From positions 620,001 through 684,000 of the forward strand of contig JADJUS010000003.1 in NCBI GenBank assembly GCA_016716905.1: a stretch of 64,000 nucleotides of DNA, written 5' to 3'. The notes beneath the pieces were generated by a model, which made no database searches, was not told where the DNA came from, and was given only the letters and a program-made list of their open reading frames with translations. Origin of the DNA: Acidobacteriota bacterium (GTDB taxonomy: Bacteria > Acidobacteriota > Vicinamibacteria > Vicinamibacterales > SCN-69-37). The position numbers and the translations under genes are program-made. Positions 8,664 through 16,984 of the stretch are shown in pieces. Positions within the stretch are counted from its first letter, which is position 1; the number at the start of each line of letters is the position of its first letter.

Positions 8664-9799
8664 GCGGGCGACTCCCCATGGACCGCGCGTTCCAGCGTCG
8701 TGCGGAGCACGGACGCGGTGCGCGACCAGGTGAACGATGCTAGCCGGTCGCGGCCGCGATCCACGGCGGCGGCGTGCGCGCCGGCATCAGTCAGCAATGT
8801 CGTGAGGCCGTTGGCGATAGCGGGCACGTCCAGCGCCACCCGCAGGGCAGCATCGCCGTACACCTCTCGTGCGACCGGCGTATCGAGGAGCACGCTCGGC
8901 ACCCCGTGCGCGGCGGCCTCCATCGGTGTCATCGCGAAACCTTCGTAGTCCGAAAGGAACGCAAACACACGGGCCGACCGGTACAGTTCATCAAGCTCGT
9001 CGTCCGACACATACGGCCGCCACGTAAACGCGGAACCGAGCCCCAGTGCGTTTGCGGTGGCGGCGGGATTAAAGAGAGGGTGTGTTCGATTGCCGCCCAC
9101 GAGCGTCAGCCGCGCATCAGGCACGCGCGTGCGCACCAACGCCATCGCCTGGAGCAACTCCGGCGTGTGCCGCCGATGGAAGAGCGTTCCGACAGAGAGA
9201 ACCAGAGGTTCCCGGCCGGAGGCGGGAAGTCCGCCGCGCCACACCGGCGCGCCTTGCGGAGCCAGCACGATGTCTTCGAGCGGCAGCCCGAGATAGCGAT
9301 GGATTTCGGTGGCCGAGAAGTGTGAGACGGTGACCACCGCCGCGGCACGCCGCGCGGCGGCGCGGGTCACGACACGGCGCCGCAGGCCTTCGCGCCATCC
9401 GAATCCGCGCGGCTGCGCGAAGTACGAGAGGTCGTGAATGACCAGCACGAAGGGGCAGCCCAGTCGCAGGGGAGCGGTGTACGCGGGCGCGAGCAACACG
9501 TCCACACCGGCGCGCGCGGCCATCGCGGGCAGCCGTCGCTGTTCCCACAGGGTGCCAGCGGTTTCGGCTGGGTCAATCACCACGTCGCACGCGAATGACA
9601 GGTCCCGCACCCACGCCGGCGGATCGCCGTGCAGGAACAGGCTCACACGATGTGGGAAACCAGACCGCGACCACTCCTGAAGCACGCCGGCCAGGTACCG
9701 GCCGACGCCCGTCGGTGAGCCCGCGATCTCGCGGGCGTCGATCCCTATGTGGTGCGGTGCACCACGTCCAATGTGGCGCGCTGCGCCGGCGTCAGCCAC
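8660..9799 (-). CDS. Glycosyltransferase, family 4 (mannosyltransferase-like)
   Basis: 379-aa GT4 protein when started at GTG 9799, which overlaps the stop of the upstream gene by 8 bases, as with its neighbours. The body begins HHIGIDAREIAGSPTGVGRYL, the expected N-terminal strand and acceptor loop; further upstream codons in this frame are antisense-like and unsupported. The C-terminal half has VLSVGTLFHRRH and FLSDYEGFAMTPMEAAAHGVP, the donor-binding motif (E..F..TPMEA). It belongs to the same operon. Confidence 0.85.
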   Translation of the reverse strand: MADAGAARHIGRGAPHHIGIDAREIAGSPTGVGRYLAGVLQEWSRSGFPHRVSLFLHGDPPAWVRDLSFACDVVIDPAETAGTLWEQRRLPAMAARAGVDVLLAPAYTAPLRLGCPFVLVIHDLSYFAQPRGFGWREGLRRRVVTRAAARRAAAVVTVSHFSATEIHRYLGLPLEDIVLAPQGAPVWRGGLPASGREPLVLSVGTLFHRRHTPELLQAMALVRTRVPDARLTLVGGNRTHPLFNPAATANALGLGSAFTWRPYVSDDELDELYRSARVFAFLSDYEGFAMTPMEAAAHGVPSVLLDTPVAREVYGDAALRVALDVPAIANGLTTLLTDAGAHAAAVDRGRDRLASFTWSRTASVLRTTLERAVHGESPA

Positions 9800-10922
9800 G
9801 GCGCGCCTTTCGCTCGAGCGCGTGGGCCCAGGCCTCACGCGTGCGGTCCGCGGTGTTCGTCCAACTGAAGAGGCGTGACTGCACCAGGCCGGCTTCCCGC
9901 ATGCGCAGGCGATCGTCGGCAGCAGAAACCACCGCGTCGAGTGCGGCCGCAAGCGCATCGGCGTCACCCGCGTGAAACAGCTTGCCGGCAGTGCCGACCA
10001 CCTCCGGCAGCGCGCCCTGGTCTGCCACCACCACAGGTACGCCCATGGTCATGGCTTCAAGGGCAGGCAGACCAAACCCTTCCGTATGCGACGGGAGGAT
10101 GCACGCCATCGCCGACGCGTAGAGCGATTGCCGGGCCTCGGGCGCCACATAGCCAAGGACGGTCACGTGCGGGGCCAGCGGCGGGGCTGCCGCGCGACTC
10201 AGGATGGGGCCCGAGTCGAGGCCGGCGCCGCCGGCCAGAATCAGTCGAGGTGTCGTGACTCCCCGTGCCTCGCGCGTGGCCCTGAGCCGCTCATAGGCGT
10301 CCAGCAGGAGGCCCACGTTTTTGCGCGGTTCAATGCTGCCCAGAAAGAGCAAGGGGGCATTCGCCGGCTCGGCGTCGCGCGGCGCCCAGTCGGGGCGGCC
10401 CAGGGGGCAGACGAAGATCTGCTCGCGCGCGACGCCCGTCAGTCGAACGACTTCCGATGCCGTATGTTGCGACACGACGGCGACGGCGTCGGCGCCCCTG
10501 ATGTGCGCGGGTGCCAGTGACGGGTAGTCGCGCCTGATCTCGGCCGTCGTCCGCTCGGGATGCGTCAGGAAATCCAGGTCGTGCACCGTCACCACCTGTG
10601 CCGCGCGGTCCGAGGGTAGCCGCAACGGATGCGCGGAATGCACGACGTCGAAAGCGCCGCCGGTGAGGCGCTCCACGGTGGGCCACCCGGCACGATGCCA
10701 GAGCAGATTCAGTACGCGCACCGGAATACGCCGGTCGATGACGGTGGCCCCGGGCACCACGTCGGCTGCCAGCCGATGCTGCCACGATGATGAGAAGAGC
10801 GTCAGCGTTTCGGGCCGGCCGGGCGACGCGGTGCCGACAAGCGCGCGCGCCAGTTCATGCACGTATTCGCCGACGCCGGTTCGCTGGCGCAGCGCCGGTC
10901 GATAGTCGAGCAAAATCCGCAA
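9792..10922 (-). CDS. Glycosyltransferase, family 4; first gene of the minus-strand glycan run
   Basis: GT4 enzyme, about 376 aa from TTG 10922, giving the family-typical start LRILLDYRPALRQRTGVGEY. The alternative ATG at 11000 adds 26 residues with no family similarity; neither start has a clear Shine-Dalgarno, so the start is uncertain. The C-terminal donor site is LPSHTEGFGLPALEAMTMGVPV. Divergent from ugd with a short shared promoter region. An open frame continuing to 12086 is merely antisense to ugd. Confidence 0.82.
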   Translation of the reverse strand: MRILLDYRPALRQRTGVGEYVHELARALVGTASPGRPETLTLFSSSWQHRLAADVVPGATVIDRRIPVRVLNLLWHRAGWPTVERLTGGAFDVVHSAHPLRLPSDRAAQVVTVHDLDFLTHPERTTAEIRRDYPSLAPAHIRGADAVAVVSQHTASEVVRLTGVAREQIFVCPLGRPDWAPRDAEPANAPLLFLGSIEPRKNVGLLLDAYERLRATREARGVTTPRLILAGGAGLDSGPILSRAAAPPLAPHVTVLGYVAPEARQSLYASAMACILPSHTEGFGLPALEAMTMGVPVVVADQGALPEVVGTAGKLFHAGDADALAAALDAVVSAADDRLRMREAGLVQSRLFSWTNTADRTREAWAHALERKARRG

Positions 10923-10978
10923 GGGCGAGCCGGGTTGGATGGTATCACGAGTGCCGTAACTCCTTATCTGCCAACTGA

Positions 10979-11006
10979 TTGACAGGTTTTGGAAGCGCAT
11001 GATAGT
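10979..11006 (+). promoter_or_regulatory. Sigma-70-like promoter for ugd-galE
   Basis: TTGACA at 10979-10984, a 16-base spacer, then GATAGT (four of six matches to the -10 consensus) at 11001-11006, 34 bases before the ugd start. The AAGAGG upstream of ATG 11041 serves as ribosome-binding site. Position and spacing support it; transcription has not been shown. Confidence 0.5.
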
Positions 11007-11040
11007 TTCAGGACTTTGAGCCGGTAACGAAGAGGCGTGC

Positions 11041-12351
11041 ATGCGGATTGCAGTGGTGGGAACGGGATACGTCGGCCTGGTGGTCGGCGCGTGTTTTGCG
11101 GAGACAGGCAACCAGGTCGTCTGTGTGGACAAGGACGCCGCAAAAGTCCGGGCGTTGCGACGCGGCAAGATCCCGATCTTCGAGCCCGGCCTCGAGGAAC
11201 TGGTCAAGCGCAACGCCACAGAAAAGCGCCTGACCTTCACCCTCGATCTGAAGGCCGCGGTCCGCAAGTCTGACGTGATCTTCATCGCGGTCGGGACGCC
11301 GATGGGCGAAGACGGCTCGGCGGACCTGCAGCACGTGCTGGGTGCGGCCCGCGAAGTGGCGCGCGCGATGACCGGATACCGCGTCATCGTGGACAAGAGC
11401 ACCGTGCCGGTCGGCACATCTGAACTCGTACGCGAGGCCATCCGTCGCGAGACCACCCATCCGTTTTCGGTCGTGAGCAACCCCGAATTCCTGAAGCAGG
11501 GCGCGGCGGTGGACGACTTCCTCAAACCTGACCGTGTGGTGCTGGGCGTGACCGACCAGAAGGCCGCCGATCTGATGGTGGAGTTGTACCGGCCGTTTAC
11601 GCGGACGGGCGCGCCCATCATGGTGATGGATTGTCCGAGCGCCGAACTGTGCAAGTACGCCGCGAACGCCATGCTCGCCACGCGCATTTCGTTCATGAAC
11701 GAGATCGCCAATGTGTGCGAACTGTTCGGAGCGGACGTGGACATGGTGCGCCAGGCGGTGGCCACCGACAAACGCATCGGGCCGGCATTCCTCTTTCCCG
11801 GCGTCGGGTACGGGGGCAGTTGCTTCCCGAAGGACGTGCAGGCCATCGTGAAGTTTTCGGCGGACAAGAAATACCGGTTCCGCGTGCTCGAGGCCGTCGA
11901 GGCCGTCAACGCCACACAGAAGCAGCGCCTGTTGCTCAAGGTCGACGCGTTTTTCGGCAAAGGCGCCAAGTCGCTGGCCGGCAAGACCATTGCGGTGTGG
12001 GGACTGGCGTTCAAGCCGCGGACCGATGACATGCGCGAGGCCCCGGCCATCCCGATCATCGAAGGGCTGCTGGCGCGCGGCGCCAAGGTGCAGGCCTATG
12101 ACCCCGAGGCCAAGGAAGTGGCGCGCGGGATCTTCGGTACGTCCATCACGTACGCGCCACACGCCTATCAGGCGCTGACCGGCGCCGACGCCCTGCTCAT
12201 CGTCACCGAGTGGAACGAGTTCCGCGAACCGGACTTTGCGAAGATGAAGAAAGCCATGAAGCGGCCCGTGATTCTCGACGGACGTAACCTGTACGACCCG
12301 AAGCAGGTGCGGGCACTCGGGTTCACGTACCAGTCGATCGGCCGTCCATGA
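11041..12351 (+). CDS. ugd: UDP-glucose 6-dehydrogenase
   Basis: Oxidises UDP-glucose to UDP-glucuronate with two NAD+, providing the precursor for glycans and for the Uxs enzyme encoded at 3190. 436 aa. Rossmann motif GTGYVGLVVG at 7-16; central domain with EFLKQGAAVDDF; catalytic Cys261 in GYGGSCFPKD; C-terminal domain with GLAFKPRTDDMREAPA. Full length. Preceded by a plausible promoter and overlapping galE by 4 bases, so these two are cotranscribed. Confidence 0.96.
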   Translation: MRIAVVGTGYVGLVVGACFAETGNQVVCVDKDAAKVRALRRGKIPIFEPGLEELVKRNATEKRLTFTLDLKAAVRKSDVIFIAVGTPMGEDGSADLQHVLGAAREVARAMTGYRVIVDKSTVPVGTSELVREAIRRETTHPFSVVSNPEFLKQGAAVDDFLKPDRVVLGVTDQKAADLMVELYRPFTRTGAPIMVMDCPSAELCKYAANAMLATRISFMNEIANVCELFGADVDMVRQAVATDKRIGPAFLFPGVGYGGSCFPKDVQAIVKFSADKKYRFRVLEAVEAVNATQKQRLLLKVDAFFGKGAKSLAGKTIAVWGLAFKPRTDDMREAPAIPIIEGLLARGAKVQAYDPEAKEVARGIFGTSITYAPHAYQALTGADALLIVTEWNEFREPDFAKMKKAMKRPVILDGRNLYDPKQVRALGFTYQSIGRP

Positions 12352-13382
12352 ACCAGGCGGACCCGAAGGCCGTCCTCGTTACCGGCGGCGCAGGTTACAT
12401 CGGCAGCCATGCCGTCAAGGCGCTGGCGTTGGCTGGATACGACGTGTGCGTCTACGACAATCTGATGGCCGGCCATCGCGAAGCCGTCGCACGAATCGCA
12501 CGGGCCGTGCCGGAGCGGAGCGTGACCCTGATTGAAGGCGACATCCTCGATCGAGCCCGCGTGCTTCAGGCGCTTCGGGAAAGCCGGGCGCAGGCCGTGC
12601 TCCACTTTGCTGCGCGCCTCTCGGTGGGCGAATCCGTACGTGAGCCGGCCAAGTACTACGAGACAAATGTCGTTGGTGGCCTGACGGTGCTCTCGGCCAT
12701 GGCCGAAGCCGGGGTTTCGCGATTTGTCTTCTCGTCAACGGCCGCCACGTTTGGCGAGCCGCAGACCATCCCCATCGACGAATCACATCGCCAGCAGCCG
12801 ATCAATCCGTACGGTGAATCGAAGCTGGTGGTGGAGCGCTTCCTGCAGCACCTGGACGATGCGAAGGGCGTGCGGCACGTGGTGTTTCGTTATTTCAATG
12901 CAGCCGGCGCCGATCCCGATGGCCTGTTGGGCGAAGACCACGAGCCGGAGGATCACCTGATTCCGCGCGCGCTTGGCGCCGCCATGACCGGGCGTCCGTT
13001 TCAGATTTTCGGCAGTGACTATCCAACGCCCGACGGCACGTGCGTGAGGGACTTTGTGCATGTGACCGACCTGGCTGACGCCCACGTCGCAGGGTTGCGT
13101 GCGCTTGAGGCAGGAAGGCCGTCGGCGTCCTACAATCTGGGCATGGGCGAAGGGGTGTCGGTGCGGGACGTGGTGGCCGCTGTCGGGCGTGTGACCGGCC
13201 TGCCGGTGCCTCACTCGATTGGACCGCGCCGCGAAGGTGACCCGTCCAGCCTTGTCGCCACCAGTGCGCGCGCCCGCGCGGAGCTGGGGTGGACGCCGCG
13301 CCACGGAGATCTGGACACGATTGTCGCGACGGCCTGGGCGTGGCATCGGGCGCATCCACAGGGATACGGCAGCCCAGAGTGA
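12348..13382 (+). CDS. galE: UDP-glucose 4-epimerase
   Basis: 344-aa extended SDR enzyme interconverting UDP-glucose and UDP-galactose. Seen: GGAGYIGSH near 13-21, FSSTAATFGEP, catalytic Tyr155/Lys159 in PYGESKL, and the RYFNAAGADPDGLLGEDHEPE block characteristic of GalE, then YPTPDGTCVRDFVHV. ATGA overlap with ugd; GTGA overlap with the following ABC exporter. Supplies galactose donor for the adjacent glycosyltransferases. Confidence 0.94.
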   Translation: MNQADPKAVLVTGGAGYIGSHAVKALALAGYDVCVYDNLMAGHREAVARIARAVPERSVTLIEGDILDRARVLQALRESRAQAVLHFAARLSVGESVREPAKYYETNVVGGLTVLSAMAEAGVSRFVFSSTAATFGEPQTIPIDESHRQQPINPYGESKLVVERFLQHLDDAKGVRHVVFRYFNAAGADPDGLLGEDHEPEDHLIPRALGAAMTGRPFQIFGSDYPTPDGTCVRDFVHVTDLADAHVAGLRALEAGRPSASYNLGMGEGVSVRDVVAAVGRVTGLPVPHSIGPRREGDPSSLVATSARARAELGWTPRHGDLDTIVATAWAWHRAHPQGYGSPE

Positions 13383-15160
13383 ACGAATTCCGGCGCCTGC
13401 TCGGGTACGCGAAACCCTTCCGGGGGCGCCTGGCCCTGGCGGTGCTGGCGATGCTCGTCTACGCGGCCGGGTCCGTCGGGTTGATGCTCATCGTCAGGTT
13501 GATTTTCGATCTCCTGACTCGCCTTGAAACCCAGCAGTTGCCGGTCGTCACCGCCAACCAGGTCGCCGTAGCCCTGATTGCCGCGTTTGCCATCAAGGGA
13601 CTTGGCGCGTACTTCTCGAGTTACCTGATGACGGAAGTCGGACAGCGCGTGGTGATGGACCTGCGCAACCGGTTGTTCCGCCACATGCTGAATCAGTCCG
13701 CGGCCTTCTTCTCCCGACGTACTTCCGGTCAGCTCATCTCACGAATCACCAACGATGTCAGTCAAGTCCAGACTGCCGCCGCCGAGACTGTGGCTGACCT
13801 GATTCGAGAGTCGATCACCGTCGTTGGGTATGCGGCGCTCTTGTTTTACCTTGATGCAAGCCTTGCGGTGCTGTGTGTCGCGACCGTCCCGCTCGTCGTT
13901 TATCCACTTGTGCGCCTGGGGCAGCGAGTGCGCAGCACCACGCGGCTCAGCCAGGAGCAACAGGAGCACCTGACGCACGTTGCCTCCGAAGGCCTCACCG
14001 GCCATCGGATCGTCAAGGCGTTTCGCGCGGAAGGGCGCGAGGGCGCGAGATTCGCCGCTGTCGGCGAGAAGCTGTATCGCACGAACATGCGGATCACGGC
14101 CGCGATGTCGGCATTGCCGCCGCTGATGGAGTTCATCGGTGGGCTCGGGGCGGCGGGTGCCGTGTGGTACGCCTCCGTCAAGATTGCCAATATCGACCCA
14201 CTCACCGGACGTGGTGACCTGACCACGGGCGAGTTCATGTCGTTTCTTGGAACGGCGTTTTCGATGTACGGTCCCATCAAGAAACTCAGTCGTGTGAATG
14301 CGGGACTCCAGCAGGCGATCGCCGCGGCACAGCGCATCTTCGAAATGCTCGACACCCACTCCGAAGTAAAAGAGCGGCCCGGCGCAGCGCCATTGCCGCC
14401 CCTGCGCTCCTCGGTGGAGTTTCGCGACGTGGGATTCGCCTACGACGACACGCCCGACAAACACATCCTGCACCATGTGTCGTTCACGGCACGGGCTGGG
14501 CAGGTCGTGGCGCTCGTGGGGCTGAGCGGCGCGGGCAAAACCACGCTCGTGAATCTCATTCCGCGTTTTTACGATGTCACTGAGGGCGCGCTGCTCATCG
14601 ATGGTGTGGATGTGCGCGACGTGACGTTGGCGTCGCTGCGGGGGCAGATTGCCCTGGTGACGCAGGAGAACGTGCTGTTCGACGACACGATCGCGACAAA
14701 CATTGCGTACGGCGCCCCGCACGCGTCGCGCGACGCGATCGAAGCGGCCGCCAAAGCGGCGCACGCGCACGACTTCATTCTGGAGGTCGAGGGCGGCTAC
14801 GAGGCGCGCATCGGCGAACGGGGGCAGCGGCTTTCGGGCGGACAGCGCCAGCGGCTGGCGATTGCCCGGGCGATCCTGACAAACGCACCCATCCTCGTCC
14901 TCGACGAAGCCACCTCGGCGCTCGATTCCGAGTCGGAGCAGGCCGTGCAGGCCGCGCTCGTCAACCTGATGCGCGATCGGACGACGTTTGTGATTGCACA
15001 CCGGCTTTCGACCGTGCGCCACGCGGATCTCATCGTCGCGCTTGAGGATGGACAAGTGGCCGAGTTGGGCACACACGATACCTTGATCGACCGCGCAGGC
15101 GGCGTGTACGCGCGGCTGCACGCACTGCAGATGCTGGATGAGCGGGAGGAGACACATTGA
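13379..15160 (+). CDS. ABC exporter, MsbA-like half transporter
   Basis: 593-aa fused membrane/ATPase subunit. Started at GTG 13379, overlapping the galE stop by 4 bases, which gives VNEFRRLLGYAKPFRG, the usual elbow helix. Residues about 15-310 have six transmembrane helices. The ATPase domain has Walker A GLSGAGKTT near 380, LSGGQRQRLAIARAIL near 486, LVLDEATSALD and the H-loop IAHRLST. MsbA homologues flip lipid A or other lipid-linked glycans. Its place directly after ugd-galE suggests lipid or glycolipid export, but substrate is not readable from sequence. Confidence 0.9.
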   Translation: MNEFRRLLGYAKPFRGRLALAVLAMLVYAAGSVGLMLIVRLIFDLLTRLETQQLPVVTANQVAVALIAAFAIKGLGAYFSSYLMTEVGQRVVMDLRNRLFRHMLNQSAAFFSRRTSGQLISRITNDVSQVQTAAAETVADLIRESITVVGYAALLFYLDASLAVLCVATVPLVVYPLVRLGQRVRSTTRLSQEQQEHLTHVASEGLTGHRIVKAFRAEGREGARFAAVGEKLYRTNMRITAAMSALPPLMEFIGGLGAAGAVWYASVKIANIDPLTGRGDLTTGEFMSFLGTAFSMYGPIKKLSRVNAGLQQAIAAAQRIFEMLDTHSEVKERPGAAPLPPLRSSVEFRDVGFAYDDTPDKHILHHVSFTARAGQVVALVGLSGAGKTTLVNLIPRFYDVTEGALLIDGVDVRDVTLASLRGQIALVTQENVLFDDTIATNIAYGAPHASRDAIEAAAKAAHAHDFILEVEGGYEARIGERGQRLSGGQRQRLAIARAILTNAPILVLDEATSALDSESEQAVQAALVNLMRDRTTFVIAHRLSTVRHADLIVALEDGQVAELGTHDTLIDRAGGVYARLHALQMLDEREETH

Positions 15161-16044
15161 TTCGATCGATGACAGGCTTTGCCTCAGTCAGTCGTGAAGA
15201 GGCGGGGCAGCGGGTGAGTGTGACCGTGAAGTCGGTCAATCATCGATTCCTGGATGTGCAGGTGAAGATGCCGTCGGCGCTGGCGGCCGTGGAGGCGCGC
15301 CTCAAGGCGATGGTGCAGCAGCGGCTGACGCGCGGACGCGTGGAAATCGCCTTGTCGTGGGATCAGGTGGACGACACGCCGCGCGAGGTGGTGCTCAATG
15401 AGCGGCTGCTCGCCCAGATCAACGCGGCGGTGGATCGCGCGCGCGCCCAGGGGTTGGTGTCGGGTGCACTGTCGGCGTCGGACTTGTGCCGCATCCCGCA
15501 TGTGCTTGAGGTGCGTGCGGCCGCCGAACGTGAGAGTGTCAGCGATGATACCGCCGGGCTGGTGGAACAGGCGGTGGGTGACGCACTTGATGCGTTGGTG
15601 ATCATGCGCGAAACCGAAGGGACGTTCCTCGCCGCCGACCTGGATGCGCGGCTGTTGACGCTGCTCACTTTTGTCGAAACCGTGGAGCGCCAGGCCGCAC
15701 AGGGACAGGCGGCGCTCGAAGCGCGACTGCGCGAGCGCCTGGCGGCGTTGCCCGTAGACATGCAGCAGGACCCGGCGGCGGTCACCCAGGAAGTGGTGAA
15801 GTTCGTGGCGCGGTCAGATATCCACGAGGAAATTTCGCGAATGCGCGGGCATGTGGAACACTGGCGACAACTGGCGGGCGGGCCCGAGCCGTGCGGCCGC
15901 AAGCTGGACTTTCTGGTGCAGGAAATGAATCGCGAGATCAACACCATCGGATCCAAGGCCGAGGGACTCAAGGCCACCGAACTGGTCGTTGGGGCCAAGG
16001 CGGAACTCGAGCGGGTGCGGGAGCAGGTGCAGAATGCCGAGTGA
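15157..16044 (+). CDS. yicC: YicC/YloC family endoribonuclease
   Basis: 295 aa. The N terminus IRSMTGFASVSRE and the C-terminal DFLVQEMNREINTIGSKA motif are hallmarks of the YicC/YloC family, recently described as endoribonucleases acting in RNA turnover. Starts with TTG overlapping the exporter stop (TTGA), giving the conserved MTGF a few residues in; an ATG at 15169 is the alternative. Overlaps gmk by 11 bases, a pairing seen in many bacteria. Confidence 0.93.
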   Translation: MIRSMTGFASVSREEAGQRVSVTVKSVNHRFLDVQVKMPSALAAVEARLKAMVQQRLTRGRVEIALSWDQVDDTPREVVLNERLLAQINAAVDRARAQGLVSGALSASDLCRIPHVLEVRAAAERESVSDDTAGLVEQAVGDALDALVIMRETEGTFLAADLDARLLTLLTFVETVERQAAQGQAALEARLRERLAALPVDMQQDPAAVTQEVVKFVARSDIHEEISRMRGHVEHWRQLAGGPEPCGRKLDFLVQEMNREINTIGSKAEGLKATELVVGAKAELERVREQVQNAE

Positions 16045-16663
16045 GGCGTCACGCGGCCTGCTCGTGGTGGTCTCGGCCCCGAGCGCCACCGGCAAGACCA
16101 CCGTCGTCGAGCAGTTGGTGCAGGTGTTGCCCGGGTTGCGGATGTCGCGGTCGTACACGTCGCGTCCGGCGCGGCCAGGCGAAGAGGACGGACTCGACTA
16201 CAACTTCATCAGCCGCGAGGCGTTCGAAGCGATGATCGCCGCCGAAGCGTTTCTCGAGTGGGCGGATGTGTTCGGCAATTATTACGGCACGGGGCGCGCC
16301 GAGACACTTACGCGGCTCGAGGCGGGCGAGGACCTGGTGCTGGTGATCGACGTGCAGGGCGCGCGCCAGGTGCGCGAGCGGTTGCCGGAAACCGTGGCCG
16401 TCTTCATGTTGCCGCCGTCGTTTGAGGTGCTCGAGCAGCGGCTGCGCAAGCGGAGCAAGGACCCGGAAGCCGAGATGCTGCGCCGGCTCGAGACCGCCCG
16501 GCGTGAGGTGGACGCGGTGGCCGCTTATGACTACGTGGTGGTCAACGACCTGCTTGAGCGCTGCGTTGGTGAACTGGCCGGCATTGTCGTGGCCGAACGC
16601 GCCAGACTCGCCCGCCGCAGGGCGACCGTGACGCCGATCATCGATACATTCAGAAATTCCTGA
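16034..16663 (+). CDS. gmk: Guanylate kinase
   Basis: 209 aa. Phosphorylates GMP to GDP with ATP. P-loop APSATGKTT (a slightly variant form of GPSGAGKST) near residue 15-23, GMP-binding SRSYTSRPARPGEEDG, and YGTGR...LEAGEDLVLVIDVQGA. ATG at 16034 is inside the yicC end and gives the normal length. Followed by the omega subunit gene, the common yicC-gmk-rpoZ order. Confidence 0.95.
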   Translation: MPSEASRGLLVVVSAPSATGKTTVVEQLVQVLPGLRMSRSYTSRPARPGEEDGLDYNFISREAFEAMIAAEAFLEWADVFGNYYGTGRAETLTRLEAGEDLVLVIDVQGARQVRERLPETVAVFMLPPSFEVLEQRLRKRSKDPEAEMLRRLETARREVDAVAAYDYVVVNDLLERCVGELAGIVVAERARLARRRATVTPIIDTFRNS

Positions 16664-16777
16664 CCCGCCTCCGCCAAGGCTACGGCGGGGCAGGCTCTGG
16701 ACTCTGGACCCTGGACGCTGGACCCGGGACTCCTTGCCCCCGAATCGCGGTAGAATGATGGTTTGCAAGGAGCACTG
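16664..16777. repeat. Intergenic spacer with tandem CTGGAC-type repeats
   Basis: After gmk there is a possible hairpin (CCGCCTCCGCC and GGCGGGGCAGG flanking a short loop at about 16665-16695). Then come four copies of a CTGGAC/CTGGACC unit between 16697 and 16722, one of several low-complexity spacers in the window. TAGAAT at 16751-16756 resembles a -10 box but has no well-placed -35. AAGGAG at 16767-16772 is the rpoZ ribosome-binding site. Confidence 0.5.
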
Positions 16778-16978
16778 ATGGCCGATTCACCCAAGATCAA
16801 CAACCCCGAGAGCCGCTTTGAGTTTGTGGCCATCGCGTCCGCCCGCGCGCACCAGTTGCTGCGCGGCTGCCTGCCCAAGCTGGAAGGCTCGGCTCAGCCT
16901 GCCCGTCGGGCCCAGCAGGAAGTGGCGTCGGGACTGGTTCCCCGCGTCGACCTTCCTATCGAAGGCACCGAAGAGTAA
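16778..16978 (+). CDS. rpoZ: RNA polymerase omega subunit
   Basis: 66-aa small protein. ESRFEFVAIASARAHQLLRG matches the conserved omega core (E-F-V-x-I-A-x-x-R-A-x-Q-L). Omega helps assemble the beta-prime subunit into RNA polymerase. ATG at 16778 is chosen because AAGGAG lies 5 bases upstream; an earlier ATG at 16763 precedes the ribosome-binding site. Position between gmk and coaBC is the standard arrangement. Confidence 0.9.
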   Translation: MADSPKINNPESRFEFVAIASARAHQLLRGCLPKLEGSAQPARRAQQEVASGLVPRVDLPIEGTEE

Positions 16979-16984
16979 TCAGCG

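Noticed and set aside
10923..12086. Long minus-strand open frame extending the glycosyltransferase upstream across ugd
   Set aside because: It is antisense to ugd, has no family similarity, and the glycosyltransferase domain begins only at about 10922.
16734..16756. Promoter TTGCCC ... TAGAAT before rpoZ
   Set aside because: The spacer is only 11 bases, too short for a sigma-70 promoter.
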